Positions 41,534 through 49,223 of a stretch of DNA of 64,000 nt are shown here, one piece after another. Each line of letters begins with the position of its first letter. Within the stretch, counting starts at the first letter, position 1. The notes beneath the pieces were generated by a model. It was not told where the DNA came from, did not search any database, and worked only from the letters and a program-made list of their open reading frames with translations. Position numbers and translations under genes: made by a program. The stretch covers positions 880,001 through 944,000 of the forward strand of contig NZ_CP121689.1 in NCBI RefSeq assembly GCF_038396615.1, written 5' to 3'. Source of the stretch: Thermatribacter velox. GTDB taxonomy: Bacteria > Atribacterota > Atribacteria > Atribacterales > Thermatribacteraceae.

Positions 41534-42038
41534 GGGCTATACTCAGTCGGGATTCTATTCTATTTAACGCAGCGTCAAGCAGTTCGTCGATCAAGCGTTC
41601 CTGTATTTGTGGTGTAATGTGTTCCTGGAGAATTTTACCAGCTATAGCTATAGCAATTTCCGCTATTTCTTCTCGTAATTCCTTGTGTAATCTTTCGATT
41701 TCTTTTTGGGCTCTGGTTTCGTATTCTCTTTTAATCTTTTCTGCTTCCTGATATGCTTCTTCAATAATAGTAGCTTTCATCTGCAGAGCTTCTTGATTAG
41801 CTCTCTCCAGGGCTTCTTTGTATCTTTGCTGAATGGAGCGCTCTTCTTCCTCATACTTTTCTTTTAATTTTCTCAGTTCCTCGCGAGTTTTTTCTATTTC
41901 TTCCAGTTCGCTGCGTATTTTCTGAGAACGTCTGTCCAGCGCTCTTAAAACGGGTTTGAAGAGAAAACGAACCAGTAGGAAAACTAGAACTATAAAATTG
42001 ATAATCTGAAAAATCAGGCTACGATCTACCTGTAACAT
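41523..42038 (-). CDS. atpF: ATP synthase F0 b subunit
   Basis: The peripheral stalk subunit has 171 residues: one N-terminal membrane helix (LIFQIINFIVLVFLLVRFLF, residues 8-27) followed by PVLRALDRRSQKI and a long, highly charged coiled coil. The C-terminal segment (residues 135-160) resembles the delta-binding end. There is no fused delta domain. It lies 10 bases after atpE and overlaps atpH. Confidence 0.93.
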   Translation of the reverse strand: MLQVDRSLIFQIINFIVLVFLLVRFLFKPVLRALDRRSQKIRSELEEIEKTREELRKLKEKYEEEERSIQQRYKEALERANQEALQMKATIIEEAYQEAEKIKREYETRAQKEIERLHKELREEIAEIAIAIAGKILQEHITPQIQERLIDELLDAALNRIESRLSIAHEK

Positions 42039-42048
42039 TGATAACCTT

Positions 42049-42315
42049 TTACTTGAAAACGTATTTTATAAGTGGATTGGCAAAAAGCAGTATCAGGGAA
42101 ACCACCAGCACGTAAATGGCCAGTGATTCAAGCAGTGCCAGTCCCACAAATAGAGTTCTGCTGATTTCATTGGTTGCCTCCGGTTGACGGGCTATGCCCT
42201 CCAGAGCTTTGCTACAGGCTTTTCCTTGCCCCAGAGCTGGAAAAATAACCCCGATGGCGATGGAAAAACCAGCAGTGAAAACGGTGACGCATAGAAACAA
42301 TATTTCTCCCTGCAT
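42049..42315 (-). CDS. atpE: ATP synthase F0 c subunit, predicted Na+-binding
   Basis: The ring subunit has 88 residues and two membrane helices joined by the conserved ARQPEA loop. Gln30, Glu63, Ser64 and Tyr68 match the Na+ ligand positions of the Ilyobacter c subunit (Q32, E65, S66, Y70), so Na+ coupling is predicted. Residue 65 is Leu where Ilyobacter has Thr67. The packing-glycine run of helix 1 is largely lost (residues 22-31 read [10 protein letters not shown]). Single copy, ordinary length. Confidence 0.93.
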   Translation of the reverse strand: MQGEILFLCVTVFTAGFSIAIGVIFPALGQGKACSKALEGIARQPEATNEISRTLFVGLALLESLAIYVLVVSLILLFANPLIKYVFK

Positions 42316-42351
42316 CGTAATCCCCCTTTCAGATTGAAAAAAAATTTATCA

Positions 42352-43017
42352 CTAATGACCCGCTTTTTCAACCGAAGCGCTCAGATACACTACAGTAAGT
42401 ATCGTAAATATATAGGCCTGAATGATTCCGGTGAAAATACTGAAAAGCATCATCGGCACCGGTAAAAAGAGTGGTGCCAGCATGAAGAGAATAGCAATGA
42501 TAATTTCTTCCCCCAGGATATTTCCAAAAAGTCGCAGGGCCAGAGAAAGAGTGCGAGTTATTTCACCTATTATGTGGAAAGGAGCAAGGATTGGGGATGG
42601 AGAAATATAGGTCTTGAGGTAATTCCGCAGGCCCTGATTGCGAATCCCGTAATAAGGAACGGCAAAAAAGACTATCAGAGCAAGAGCCAGGGTGGTATTG
42701 AAATTACCTGTTGGTGCTTGCAGGCCAGGCACCAAATTGGCAAGATTGGAGGTTCCAATGAAAAGAGCAAGGGTTCCTACCAGAGGTAAAAACTGTCTGC
42801 CATATCCCGGAGACATTCCTTCGATGAGATTGAGAATCGCTTCCACAAATAACTCGACGACGTTTTGTAGTCTTCCTGGAACAAGGGTCATTTTTCTGGT
42901 GAGCAATATTGAACCCACTACCAGGAAGGCCATTACCAGCCAAGTAGCAATTACGGTTTTGGTAACCGGAAGAACCCATATCCAGAAAATGACATGGGGG
43001 TTTAGCAATTCCTCCAC
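42352..43017 (-). CDS. atpB: ATP synthase F0 a subunit
   Basis: The 221-residue membrane protein forms the ion path against the c-ring. The essential Arg lies in SLALRLFGNILGEE, and the last helix contains IIQAYIFTILTVVYL. VELFVEAILNLIEGM is the typical second-helix sequence. It overlaps the preceding small gene by 16 bases. Confidence 0.94.
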   Translation of the reverse strand: MEELLNPHVIFWIWVLPVTKTVIATWLVMAFLVVGSILLTRKMTLVPGRLQNVVELFVEAILNLIEGMSPGYGRQFLPLVGTLALFIGTSNLANLVPGLQAPTGNFNTTLALALIVFFAVPYYGIRNQGLRNYLKTYISPSPILAPFHIIGEITRTLSLALRLFGNILGEEIIIAILFMLAPLFLPVPMMLFSIFTGIIQAYIFTILTVVYLSASVEKAGH

Positions 43018-43292
43018 GGGTTAATCTCCTTAAACAAAAATTTTGCGTAGAACCATAGAGAAAAGGCGTAGCTAACCGGGAACAAAACTGCAAGGAGGAA
43101 TACGTTTACGCGCAGAGAAGATATCAGGAACCAAAAGAGCAGAGCAAATACACTCCATCTTAAAAGTTTGCCTCTCACAGAGGGCGAGCTTTTCTTTAAA
43201 ATCATCCTCTTAACTTCTAAAAAAAGCAGAGAAAGTATTATATTGGCTAAAACCATGTTTCCTGCTAAAGCCGTGAGGAGCTGTCTAATCAT
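43002..43292 (-). CDS. ATP synthase subunit I-like small membrane protein
   Basis: The 96-residue protein has about four hydrophobic helices and lies directly before atpB, where AtpI/AtpR-type proteins are usually found. These help c-ring assembly or ion binding in other bacteria. The sequence is weakly conserved, so the family is inferred mainly from size, topology and place. It overlaps its upstream neighbour by 8 bases. Confidence 0.7.
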   Translation of the reverse strand: MIRQLLTALAGNMVLANIILSLLFLEVKRMILKKSSPSVRGKLLRWSVFALLFWFLISSLRVNVFLLAVLFPVSYAFSLWFYAKFLFKEINPWRNC

Positions 43293-43554
43293 TTTTGCGA
43301 TCGGTAGCCTCTCTTTTTTTATCGCCTTTGCGGCTTTCTCGCATCAAGAAGTCGTATAAATTGTAAAAACCCAGGCAGGCGCCCAGAGCTAATAAGGACA
43401 GGGTCCAGGAGAAACCCAGGGGATATTTCCTGTCAAGGTATTGACCCAGAAAGAGCCCGAACAATATAGGCGCCACACTCATCCAGGAAATATCCCAGAT
43501 TTGCCCCACGCTTTTCCAGAAATTGCTGCTATTATCAAAGGACCCTCTTCTCAT
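43285..43554 (-). CDS. AtpZ/AtpI family protein (F0F1 ATP synthase-associated)
   Basis: The 89-residue protein has two membrane helices with VAPILFGLFLGQYLDRKY between, matching the AtpZ family, whose Gly and Asp pattern (GLFLGQYLD) is typical; some AtpZ/AtpI pairs act in Mg2+ or Ca2+ transport or in assembly. The ATG lies only 8 bases from the -10 element, so the transcript may be leaderless. It is the first gene of the ATP synthase operon. Confidence 0.75.
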   Translation of the reverse strand: MRRGSFDNSSNFWKSVGQIWDISWMSVAPILFGLFLGQYLDRKYPLGFSWTLSLLALGACLGFYNLYDFLMRESRKGDKKREATDRKND

Positions 43555-43561
43555 AAGAATA

Positions 43562-43588
43562 ATTATAATCGACTATTGAAAAATTCAA
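43562..43588 (-). promoter_or_regulatory. Promoter of the ATP synthase operon (minus strand)
   Basis: Read on the minus strand, TTGAAT (43588-43583) is followed by a perfect TATAAT (43567-43562) after 15 bases. The start codon of the first gene is 8 bases downstream, at the expected transcription start. The spacer is short, so the -35 call is less certain than the -10. Confidence 0.55.
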
Positions 43589-43604
43589 ACGTTCTGGTTA
43601 TTAT
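43576..43604 (+). promoter_or_regulatory. Promoter of tRNA-Gly
   Basis: TTGAAA (43576-43581) and TATTAT (43599-43604) are 17 bases apart, 13 bases before the mature 5' end of the tRNA. It overlaps the divergent ATP synthase promoter. Confidence 0.6.
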
Positions 43605-43617
43605 AATAAATCAAGGA

Positions 43618-43692
43618 GCGGAAATAGCTCAGGGGTAGAGCATCGGCTTCCCAAGCCGAGGGTCGCGGGTTCGAATCCCGTTTTCCGCTCCA
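43618..43692 (+). tRNA. tRNA-Gly (anticodon CCC)
   Basis: A complete cloverleaf is visible: acceptor GCGGAAA/TTTCCGC, D-stem GCTC/GAGC, anticodon stem TCGGC/GCCGA with loop TTCCCAA (anticodon CCC at 43650-43652), T-arm with TTCGAAT, discriminator T and an encoded CCA at 43690-43692. It decodes GGG. A T-rich run follows at 43695-43706 and may end the transcript. Confidence 0.97.
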
Positions 43693-43820
43693 ATTTTTTA
43701 TTTTTGGGATTTTTCAGCCTATTTTAACCTCCTTCAAAAGTCATTCTCTTCCCCAAATCCGTTGCTCATAAAGAGAGGGTCTGGAAGATCGGGGGGAGTA
43801 TTCAAAAAGTATGCTTTTCC

Positions 43821-43849
43821 TTGACACAAAATGAGCTTCTTTCTAAAAT
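43821..43849 (+). promoter_or_regulatory. Strong promoter of the padR-MFS operon
   Basis: TTGACA (43821-43826) and TAAAAT (43844-43849) are 17 bases apart. The start would be near 43856, inside a palindrome. Confidence 0.8.
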
Positions 43850-43851
43850 TA

Positions 43852-43870
43852 GATATCGAATTTCGATATC
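43852..43870 (+). promoter_or_regulatory. Palindromic operator, probably for PadR
   Basis: GATATCGAA and TTCGATATC form a perfect 9-bp inverted repeat around a single T, overlapping the expected transcription start. Its ATAT-N9-ATAT form resembles PadR-type operators, so autoregulation of the efflux operon is likely. Confidence 0.7.
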
Positions 43871-43907
43871 GAGATTGGGAAGGAGTGTTACTTTTGAAAA
43901 AAGACCC

Positions 43908-44219
43908 TTGAAGGAACTGTTCCGGGGCTTTATGAGAATACACATCCTTTATCACGCCGGCAATGAAACTATTTACGGGGTGTGGATGATGAGCGAACTT
44001 AAAAAACACGGATATGAGGTAAGCCCGGGTACTCTTTATCCCCTCCTTCATAATATGGAAAAAGAAGGTTTGCTTAAAAGTCGCAAAGAGGTACACGAAG
44101 GCAGGGTAAGGAAATATTACAGGATCACCAGCCAGGGGAAAGAAGTTTTAAAAAAGGCCCGGGAAAAAGTTAAAGAATTAGCACAGGAAATCCTCAGGGA
44201 GGATAAAAGCTATGGATAG
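43908..44219 (+). CDS. PadR family transcriptional regulator (start in doubt)
   Basis: The winged-helix core is clear: FRGFMRIHILYHAGNETIYG, SPGTLYPLLHNMEKEGLL and the wing YYRITSQGKEVL. PadR proteins usually repress efflux or detoxification genes and are released by the drug. The start is uncertain. The promoter rules out any start before about 43856. An AAGGAG at 43880-43885 points to TTG 43894, which is out of frame; one extra base in the A-run 43897-43902 would join it as MKKRPLKEL. In-frame choices are TTG 43908 (used here) and ATG 43932. The MFS gene overlaps its end by 8 bases. Confidence 0.82.
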   Translation: MKELFRGFMRIHILYHAGNETIYGVWMMSELKKHGYEVSPGTLYPLLHNMEKEGLLKSRKEVHEGRVRKYYRITSQGKEVLKKAREKVKELAQEILREDKSYG

Positions 44220-45372
44220 AAGAAAGGCGTTTGGATTCGTTATTCTGCTTGGTCTGGTAAGCCTTTTTGGGGATGTAACTTATGAAGGTGCCCGCAGTAT
44301 CATGGGTCCCTTCCTCCGTCATCTTGGAGCGGGAGCTGCAGTGGTCGGTTTTGCAGCCGGTGTGGGAGAATTTACGGGTTACGGACTGAGAATCGTTTCC
44401 GGATTGCTGAGCGACAGGACGAAAAAATACTGGTTTTTTGTTATTTTGGGTTACTGTGTAAACCTTCTGGCAGTTCCGCTGCTTGCAGTTGCCGGGAACT
44501 GGGAAATAGCAATCTTTCTACTCATTCTTGAACGCTTTGGAAAAGCACTCAGGACTCCTGCAAGGGATGCTATGCTTTCAGGGGCTGCTGAGCAGTTTGG
44601 ATTAGGATGGGGTTTTGGTTTACACGAAGCTATGGACCAGATTGGTGCAGTGTCCGGTCCTCTTCTGGTTGCCTTTTTACTGGCTACGAAGGGGAGTTAT
44701 CGCCTGTCACTTGCTTTTCTCGCCATACCTGCTTTACTGGCTCTGTCCTTTTTGGTGCTGGCAAAAGGTTTTTACCCTGCTTCTCGAGAGCTTGCGGTAA
44801 AAAAATTATCGGTTGCCACTCACGGTTTGAGTTCTCCTTATTGGCTGTATCTTGTGGCAGTAATGTTGGTAGCTATAGGTTTTGCGGATTACCCCTTGAT
44901 AGCCTTTCATATTAAAAACCAAGCGATATTGGGGGAATCTCTGATACCTGTACTCTATGCATATGCAATGGGCGTTGATGCTTTCAGCGCATTGTTTTTT
45001 GGGTGGCTCTTCGATAGGAGAGGTTTTCAGGCTTTGTTGGGAGCTGTTTTCTTATCCACACTCTTTGCTCCCTTCGCCTTTTCATCAGGTTGGTCCCTGA
45101 TTGTGCTTGGCATGACCCTTTGGGGAATAGGTATGGGAGCTCAGGAGTCCATAATGAGGGCTACCGTTGCTCGTATGGCTCCTTCTGAAAGGAGGAGTTC
45201 TGCTTACGGAATATTTTTTGCTGCATACGGTCTTGCCTGGTTTGCGGGGTCCTGGGCTATGGGTTTTCTTTACGAAAAGAATATCCTTTACCTGGTTCTT
45301 TTCTCGGTTGTTGCTCAACTTTTTGCCGCTTTAATTCTCCTTAAAGTGAAAGGTGTTCTACAGCAAACGTAA
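44212..45372 (+). CDS. Major facilitator superfamily transporter
   Basis: The 386-residue protein has about 12 membrane helices and MFS features: SGLLSDRTKKYW after the second helix (motif A type) and a repeat in the second half (GWLFDRRGF). The start MDRRKAFGFVILLGLVSLFGD and the RTPARDAML segment place it near the drug-efflux-like MFS proteins. It is co-transcribed with the PadR regulator, which suggests export of a toxic compound. The substrate is unknown. Confidence 0.85.
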   Translation: MDRRKAFGFVILLGLVSLFGDVTYEGARSIMGPFLRHLGAGAAVVGFAAGVGEFTGYGLRIVSGLLSDRTKKYWFFVILGYCVNLLAVPLLAVAGNWEIAIFLLILERFGKALRTPARDAMLSGAAEQFGLGWGFGLHEAMDQIGAVSGPLLVAFLLATKGSYRLSLAFLAIPALLALSFLVLAKGFYPASRELAVKKLSVATHGLSSPYWLYLVAVMLVAIGFADYPLIAFHIKNQAILGESLIPVLYAYAMGVDAFSALFFGWLFDRRGFQALLGAVFLSTLFAPFAFSSGWSLIVLGMTLWGIGMGAQESIMRATVARMAPSERRSSAYGIFFAAYGLAWFAGSWAMGFLYEKNILYLVLFSVVAQLFAALILLKVKGVLQQT

Positions 45373-45408
45373 TCAAACTTTAAGCTTGGGAACAAGTGAG
45401 GGAAGTCA

Positions 45409-45417
45409 TGCTATAAT
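45409..45417 (+). promoter_or_regulatory. Extended -10 promoter for the ECF S component gene
   Basis: TGCTATAAT carries the TGn extension before a perfect -10 (45412-45417). No good -35 is present. The expected leader is about 30 bases, too short for a riboswitch. Confidence 0.5.
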
Positions 45418-45453
45418 TAAAAAGCAGCCCAGACAGGGGAGGATGGTGAAGCC

Positions 45454-45960
45454 TTGAAAGAAAGCACAAAAGGAATGGTTTATGCAGCCCTGGCTACTGC
45501 TTGTGTGACTGTGGTTACCATGAGCTTGCAGGTGCCCGTTCCACAAACCAGGGGTTATATCAACTTGGGAGATGCAGCTATCATGGTCTTTGCTTTGCTT
45601 CTGGGTAGAAAGTGGGGAGCTGTAGCTGGTGGAGTGGGCTCAGCCCTTGCTGACGTACTCACTGGATATGCTCATTGGGCTCCTTTTACACTGATAATCA
45701 AGGGTCTCGAAGGCTTCATCGCAGGTCATGCTACTCACCGAAACAAAGGATTACCTATTCAGTTTTTATTTCTTTTACTTGCAGGCTGTGAAATGGTCGC
45801 TGGTTATTTTGTGAGTGAAGTAGCAATGTATGGTTTAGGGGCAGCACTTGCTGAGCTTCCCGGCAACTTCTTACAGGCAGGTAGTGCGGTGATAATTGCG
45901 CCTCTGCTGGTTACAGCAATTTTGAAAACCGAGAAAGCGTTGATGCATCACCGCACCTGA
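45454..45960 (+). CDS. ECF transporter S component (substrate unknown)
   Basis: The 168-residue protein has five to six membrane helices and the look of an ECF S component: an N-terminal helix, then INLGDAAIMVFALLLGRKWGAVAGGVGSALAD with the conserved NxGD and GSALAD motifs, and TLIIKGLEGFIAG. It would bind a vitamin or metabolite and use energy-coupling subunits encoded elsewhere. The start is TTG 45454 behind GGGGAGGATGG. No leader riboswitch gives away the ligand. Confidence 0.82.
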   Translation: MKESTKGMVYAALATACVTVVTMSLQVPVPQTRGYINLGDAAIMVFALLLGRKWGAVAGGVGSALADVLTGYAHWAPFTLIIKGLEGFIAGHATHRNKGLPIQFLFLLLAGCEMVAGYFVSEVAMYGLGAALAELPGNFLQAGSAVIIAPLLVTAILKTEKALMHHRT

Positions 45961-45975
45961 ACCTCTCGGTTTTTT
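45927..45975 (+). terminator. Terminator overlapping the end of the ECF S gene
   Basis: AACCGAGA (45927-45934) pairs with TCTCGGTT (45964-45971) and a T-run continues to 45975. The 29-base loop contains a small palindrome (TGATGCATCA). The left arm lies within the coding sequence. Confidence 0.65.
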
Positions 45976-46005
45976 GCTAACTTTATCAGTAAGGAGGGGA
46001 GAATA

Positions 46006-46875
46006 TTGAAAAGTTTTCTGCTTTGGAGTTTATTGTGTGTTGTGGCTCTAATTGGCGCAGGTTGTTCAGGAGGAACATCCGTCTCGCCTCAAAGTGAGGA
46101 AGGGTTGCCATCCGGTCTTCGCAGCTTGCTTGACGAGGCTCTCGCTAATTTCAATCAGTACTATGGGAATATTGGCACTGCTCTTTCCTACAGCTATCTG
46201 GGAACCATTAGAGATGTTGCACAGAAGCAGGAAGTGATAGCTGAGATTACCGATCCATTAATGGCCAGAGTTCCCAAAATTACTTTTGAAGATACGCTGT
46301 TTTCGGGGAACATTGTTTCCCTACAGAATGAAACCATTTCTCAGACAGAACTCAACGAGTGGCGAAATCTGGTTAGTTCGCTTATTGGAGTAGGAATGCA
46401 CTTGGTGAGGATTTACTGGCGAGCTAATGGTGAAGATTTTTCCACACTCTGTGTGGCCACTGCCGAAGACATTGTTTACGATAACATTCTTTCCAACATG
46501 GTGATCGTAGAGGGACAGGAACAGAAACTTCGCTGTTTAGACTATACCATTTACTGGCTCTGGGGTGGAGAGCGGGGGAAAATAATTGCTGAAGTAACTG
46601 CTTCCTGTGATGGAGTCATTAACTGTGGCCGTCACTGCAGTGCATCCATGACTCTGGGAGAAGCTCGCATCAACTGCCGAACTCGTGTCCAGGGCAATTG
46701 CTGTGTACTCGAATACAGCTTTGCCTGGGCTACACCACTGGTTCAGATTTCAGTAAGTACCGATGAGTTTACTCTCCGTACTTCTGGACTGGGTTCTTCA
46801 GGAGAAGGAAATGGTAATTGCAGTGACTGCTGTGAGCAGGACTTCGAAGAAGGCCCTCCTACTCACGTGGAGTAA
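46006..46875 (+). CDS. Cysteine-rich lipoprotein of unknown function
   Basis: The 289-residue protein has a signal peptide with the lipobox LIGAGC, so Cys20 should be lipidated and the protein anchored outside the cytoplasmic membrane. The remainder has 11 further Cys, nine of them in the last 90 residues, including NCGRHC, GNCC and GNCSDCC. I recognise no family. The pairs could bind a metal or form disulfides. The start is TTG 46006 behind AAGGAGGGG. The 3' end overlaps the convergent phosphohexomutase gene by 13 bases. Confidence 0.75.
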   Translation: MKSFLLWSLLCVVALIGAGCSGGTSVSPQSEEGLPSGLRSLLDEALANFNQYYGNIGTALSYSYLGTIRDVAQKQEVIAEITDPLMARVPKITFEDTLFSGNIVSLQNETISQTELNEWRNLVSSLIGVGMHLVRIYWRANGEDFSTLCVATAEDIVYDNILSNMVIVEGQEQKLRCLDYTIYWLWGGERGKIIAEVTASCDGVINCGRHCSASMTLGEARINCRTRVQGNCCVLEYSFAWATPLVQISVSTDEFTLRTSGLGSSGEGNGNCSDCCEQDFEEGPPTHVE

Positions 46876-48224
46876 ATTTTTTCAAGCACCACTTTCTCTA
46901 CTTTGGGAAATTTAAAAAGGAAACGGTGAACAAGCTCCCTGAGGTGCTCGGGTGAGGTAGCCTCAAAACGTAACGTATAAACTGGCTCGGTTACTGAGTT
47001 GCGAAGCATTGCCCAGCCGTCAGACCAGAGGGCTTTTACTCCATCAATGGTAATTAATTCAGCTTCTGAAGAAGAGATGGTCTCCAGAATCTTTTCTACC
47101 AGGTGTTCTTCAAGATCTCTGGGTATTCGAATATCTGGTGTAACATGGGGTTCGGGATACAGGGCGAGAACTTCGGAAAGTAATGTTTCCTGTCTTGAAA
47201 GCAGGGCACTGAAAAGAGCCGCAGCATAGAGACCATCATCCCTACCAAGATTTCCAAAAAAATAATGGCCACTGATTTCACCGCCCATGAAAGCTCCTTC
47301 TTCTATCAGTCTTCTTTTGATATAGGCATGGCCTGAGCGTTCAGGGAGAGGGTGGCAGTTCTTTTTCTCAAGTTCTTGAGGAACAATATTGGAACATTTC
47401 AGGTCGTAAACAAAGGCACTTCCTGAAGGAACAAAATTGCGTATAAAGAAAATCATGCTGTGTTCAGCTTGTACAAACCTTCCCTGTTCGTCGACAAAAA
47501 CCACTCGGTCGCCGTCGCCGTCAAAGGCGATTCCCAGGTTTGCCCTATGGCTGCGGACCATTTCAGAAAGTTTTTGTAAATTTTGTGGTAAGGCCGGGTT
47601 GGGCGAACGATTGGGAAAGGCACCGTTGCGATCGCAAAAGAGCTCAATTACCTGGTGTCCAAACCCCCGGAGGAATCTGGTTGCTATTCCAGAGTAACAA
47701 CCATTTCCACAATCAACAACCATTTTCAGGGGTCTGGCTGGCGCAGGAAGCCTTTCTAAAAGATAGGAAAAATACAGTTTCTCCCAATCTTCATTCGTAG
47801 CGAGCAGTTCACCTTTGGCCCTTTTGAGGTTTTTTCCTTCTGTAACCAGCTTTGCAATTTTTTGAATATCCTCCGGACGGGGTGGCATTTTTCCAAAAGC
47901 AAGCTTTATTCCATTGTACTGTGGGGGGTTGTGGGAAGCGGTTACCATAAGACCTCCAGAAGCAGCGGTGGTTTCTACAATGAAGTAAAAAAGCGGAGTG
48001 GGAACTATTCCCACGTCGATAACTTTCAAACCACCTACAACCAGGCCTTCTATGAGAGCTTTTTTCAAGGGGGGCGTACTTAAGCGTACATCCCCACCCA
48101 CCACTATCACACTTTGCGGCTCAAAGAAAAAAGCAAAAGCCTTGCCTATCTTGCGAGCCAGATTTTCGTTGATTTCCTCGGGATAAATACCTCTGATATC
48201 GCACTCTTTAAATATGCTACTCAT
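46863..48224 (-). CDS. Phosphomannomutase/phosphoglucomutase
   Basis: The 453-residue protein is an alpha-D-phosphohexomutase. It has the start FKECDIRGIYPEE, the phosphoserine loop in TASHNPPQYNG, the Mg2+ loop DGDGDRV and the sugar-specificity loop GGEISGHYFF. The GEISGHY form is found in ManB/AlgC-type enzymes, which act on mannose and glucose phosphates. It may serve nucleotide-sugar synthesis for the WecA/WecB polymer. The epimerase gene lies immediately upstream with an 8-base overlap. Confidence 0.9.
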   Translation of the reverse strand: MSSIFKECDIRGIYPEEINENLARKIGKAFAFFFEPQSVIVVGGDVRLSTPPLKKALIEGLVVGGLKVIDVGIVPTPLFYFIVETTAASGGLMVTASHNPPQYNGIKLAFGKMPPRPEDIQKIAKLVTEGKNLKRAKGELLATNEDWEKLYFSYLLERLPAPARPLKMVVDCGNGCYSGIATRFLRGFGHQVIELFCDRNGAFPNRSPNPALPQNLQKLSEMVRSHRANLGIAFDGDGDRVVFVDEQGRFVQAEHSMIFFIRNFVPSGSAFVYDLKCSNIVPQELEKKNCHPLPERSGHAYIKRRLIEEGAFMGGEISGHYFFGNLGRDDGLYAAALFSALLSRQETLLSEVLALYPEPHVTPDIRIPRDLEEHLVEKILETISSSEAELITIDGVKALWSDGWAMLRNSVTEPVYTLRFEATSPEHLRELVHRFLFKFPKVEKVVLEKIYST

Positions 48225-49188
48225 TGTTTTTGACCTTTAACACTCCCTGTTGCAAAAGGTAATTGGTAGCATCGATAATCGCTTGCTCTGGAGAATAGGC
48301 TGGCTGGAAGCTCAAAAGCTTTCGAGCCTTTTCTATCGACATGCAACAGCCCTGACGTACATGATAGTAAGCCTCTTCGGGAAAGCCAAATTGCTCCGTA
48401 TATTCTTCGAGCTGAATGCACCTGAAGCGCAGTTCTTTTCCAAAAAGCGAAGCGAAAAACACGCCCATCCCGTAGAAAGTCATGGCATGTGAAGCCCCAC
48501 AATTAAAGCTTTCACCAATTGCTTTTTTTCTATATTTCAGAGCTTTTACAAACAGCTGAGCGACATCGAAAGGATGAACATGGTGCAGGATTGAAAATCC
48601 TCCATCAAGCAAAAAGATTTCTTCGCCATTAATGATTTTCTGCAGTGTTTCCGGGTTGTGGTCACCAAAGGGAGTAACCAGAGTTTTGCCAGCACCGGTT
48701 ATGTGTCCAGGATGAATCAGGACCGCAGGGAATTTCCCTGCACGACAGGCCTGAAGCAGTTTCTCTTCTATCAGTGCTTTTTTTCGAGCATAGTCATTTA
48801 GGGGATTGCGAGGATGGGTTTCTTCAACTGGTACTTTTTGCACGGGACCATATACCCAGGCCGTACCGCAGGAAAGGAGTAAGGCATCACTTCCTGAAAG
48901 AAGTTCAATCAGGTAGTCAGCGCTTTGAGGTTCAAAGCAAATCAAATCAATGATTGCTTCCGGCTGGTATTTCTTGATAACCTCCTGCAATCGGCCATTC
49001 TGTTCATCTTGAGAACGGTCAATGATTTCAGTGTGAACCCTTGAGAAAAGAAAGTTCCGAGGGAAAGGCTGCGTCAATCCTCTGGTCAAAACAACCACTT
49101 CATAACCTTCGCTTACAAGCATTGGTACCAGAAAGCTTCCTATATGGCCGGTACCACCAATCACTAAAACTCTGCCTTTTTTTATCAT
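48217..49188 (-). CDS. NAD-dependent epimerase/dehydratase family protein
   Basis: The 323-residue extended SDR has the nucleotide motif VIGGTGHIGSFLV near residue 8 and a YxxxK pair in DYARKKALIEE. The central TAWVYGP motif is like the Ser/Thr-Tyr catalytic triad region of sugar-nucleotide epimerases. The substrate is not evident. Start ATG 49188 has an upstream AGAGGA; a longer frame from 49206 exists. It is expressed from a divergent promoter opposite the aldolase operon. Confidence 0.82.
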   Translation of the reverse strand: MIKKGRVLVIGGTGHIGSFLVPMLVSEGYEVVVLTRGLTQPFPRNFLFSRVHTEIIDRSQDEQNGRLQEVIKKYQPEAIIDLICFEPQSADYLIELLSGSDALLLSCGTAWVYGPVQKVPVEETHPRNPLNDYARKKALIEEKLLQACRAGKFPAVLIHPGHITGAGKTLVTPFGDHNPETLQKIINGEEIFLLDGGFSILHHVHPFDVAQLFVKALKYRKKAIGESFNCGASHAMTFYGMGVFFASLFGKELRFRCIQLEEYTEQFGFPEEAYYHVRQGCCMSIEKARKLLSFQPAYSPEQAIIDATNYLLQQGVLKVKNNE

Positions 49189-49223
49189 CTTTTTGATCCT
49201 CTGCACATATTTGGATTTTCTCT

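Noticed and set aside
41523-42038. b-delta fusion that would explain the short delta
   Set aside because: atpF has 171 residues, all accounted for by a normal b subunit, and ends where delta starts.
43821-43907. Extension of the PadR frame back to TTG 43821
   Set aside because: That TTG is part of the -35 element TTGACA, so it is upstream of the transcription start.
43894-43911. Programmed -1 frameshift in the A-run of padR
   Set aside because: The run AAAAAAG is not in the register of a proper slippery heptamer, since the zero-frame codons are TTG AAA AAA GAC; a single-base length change explains it more simply.
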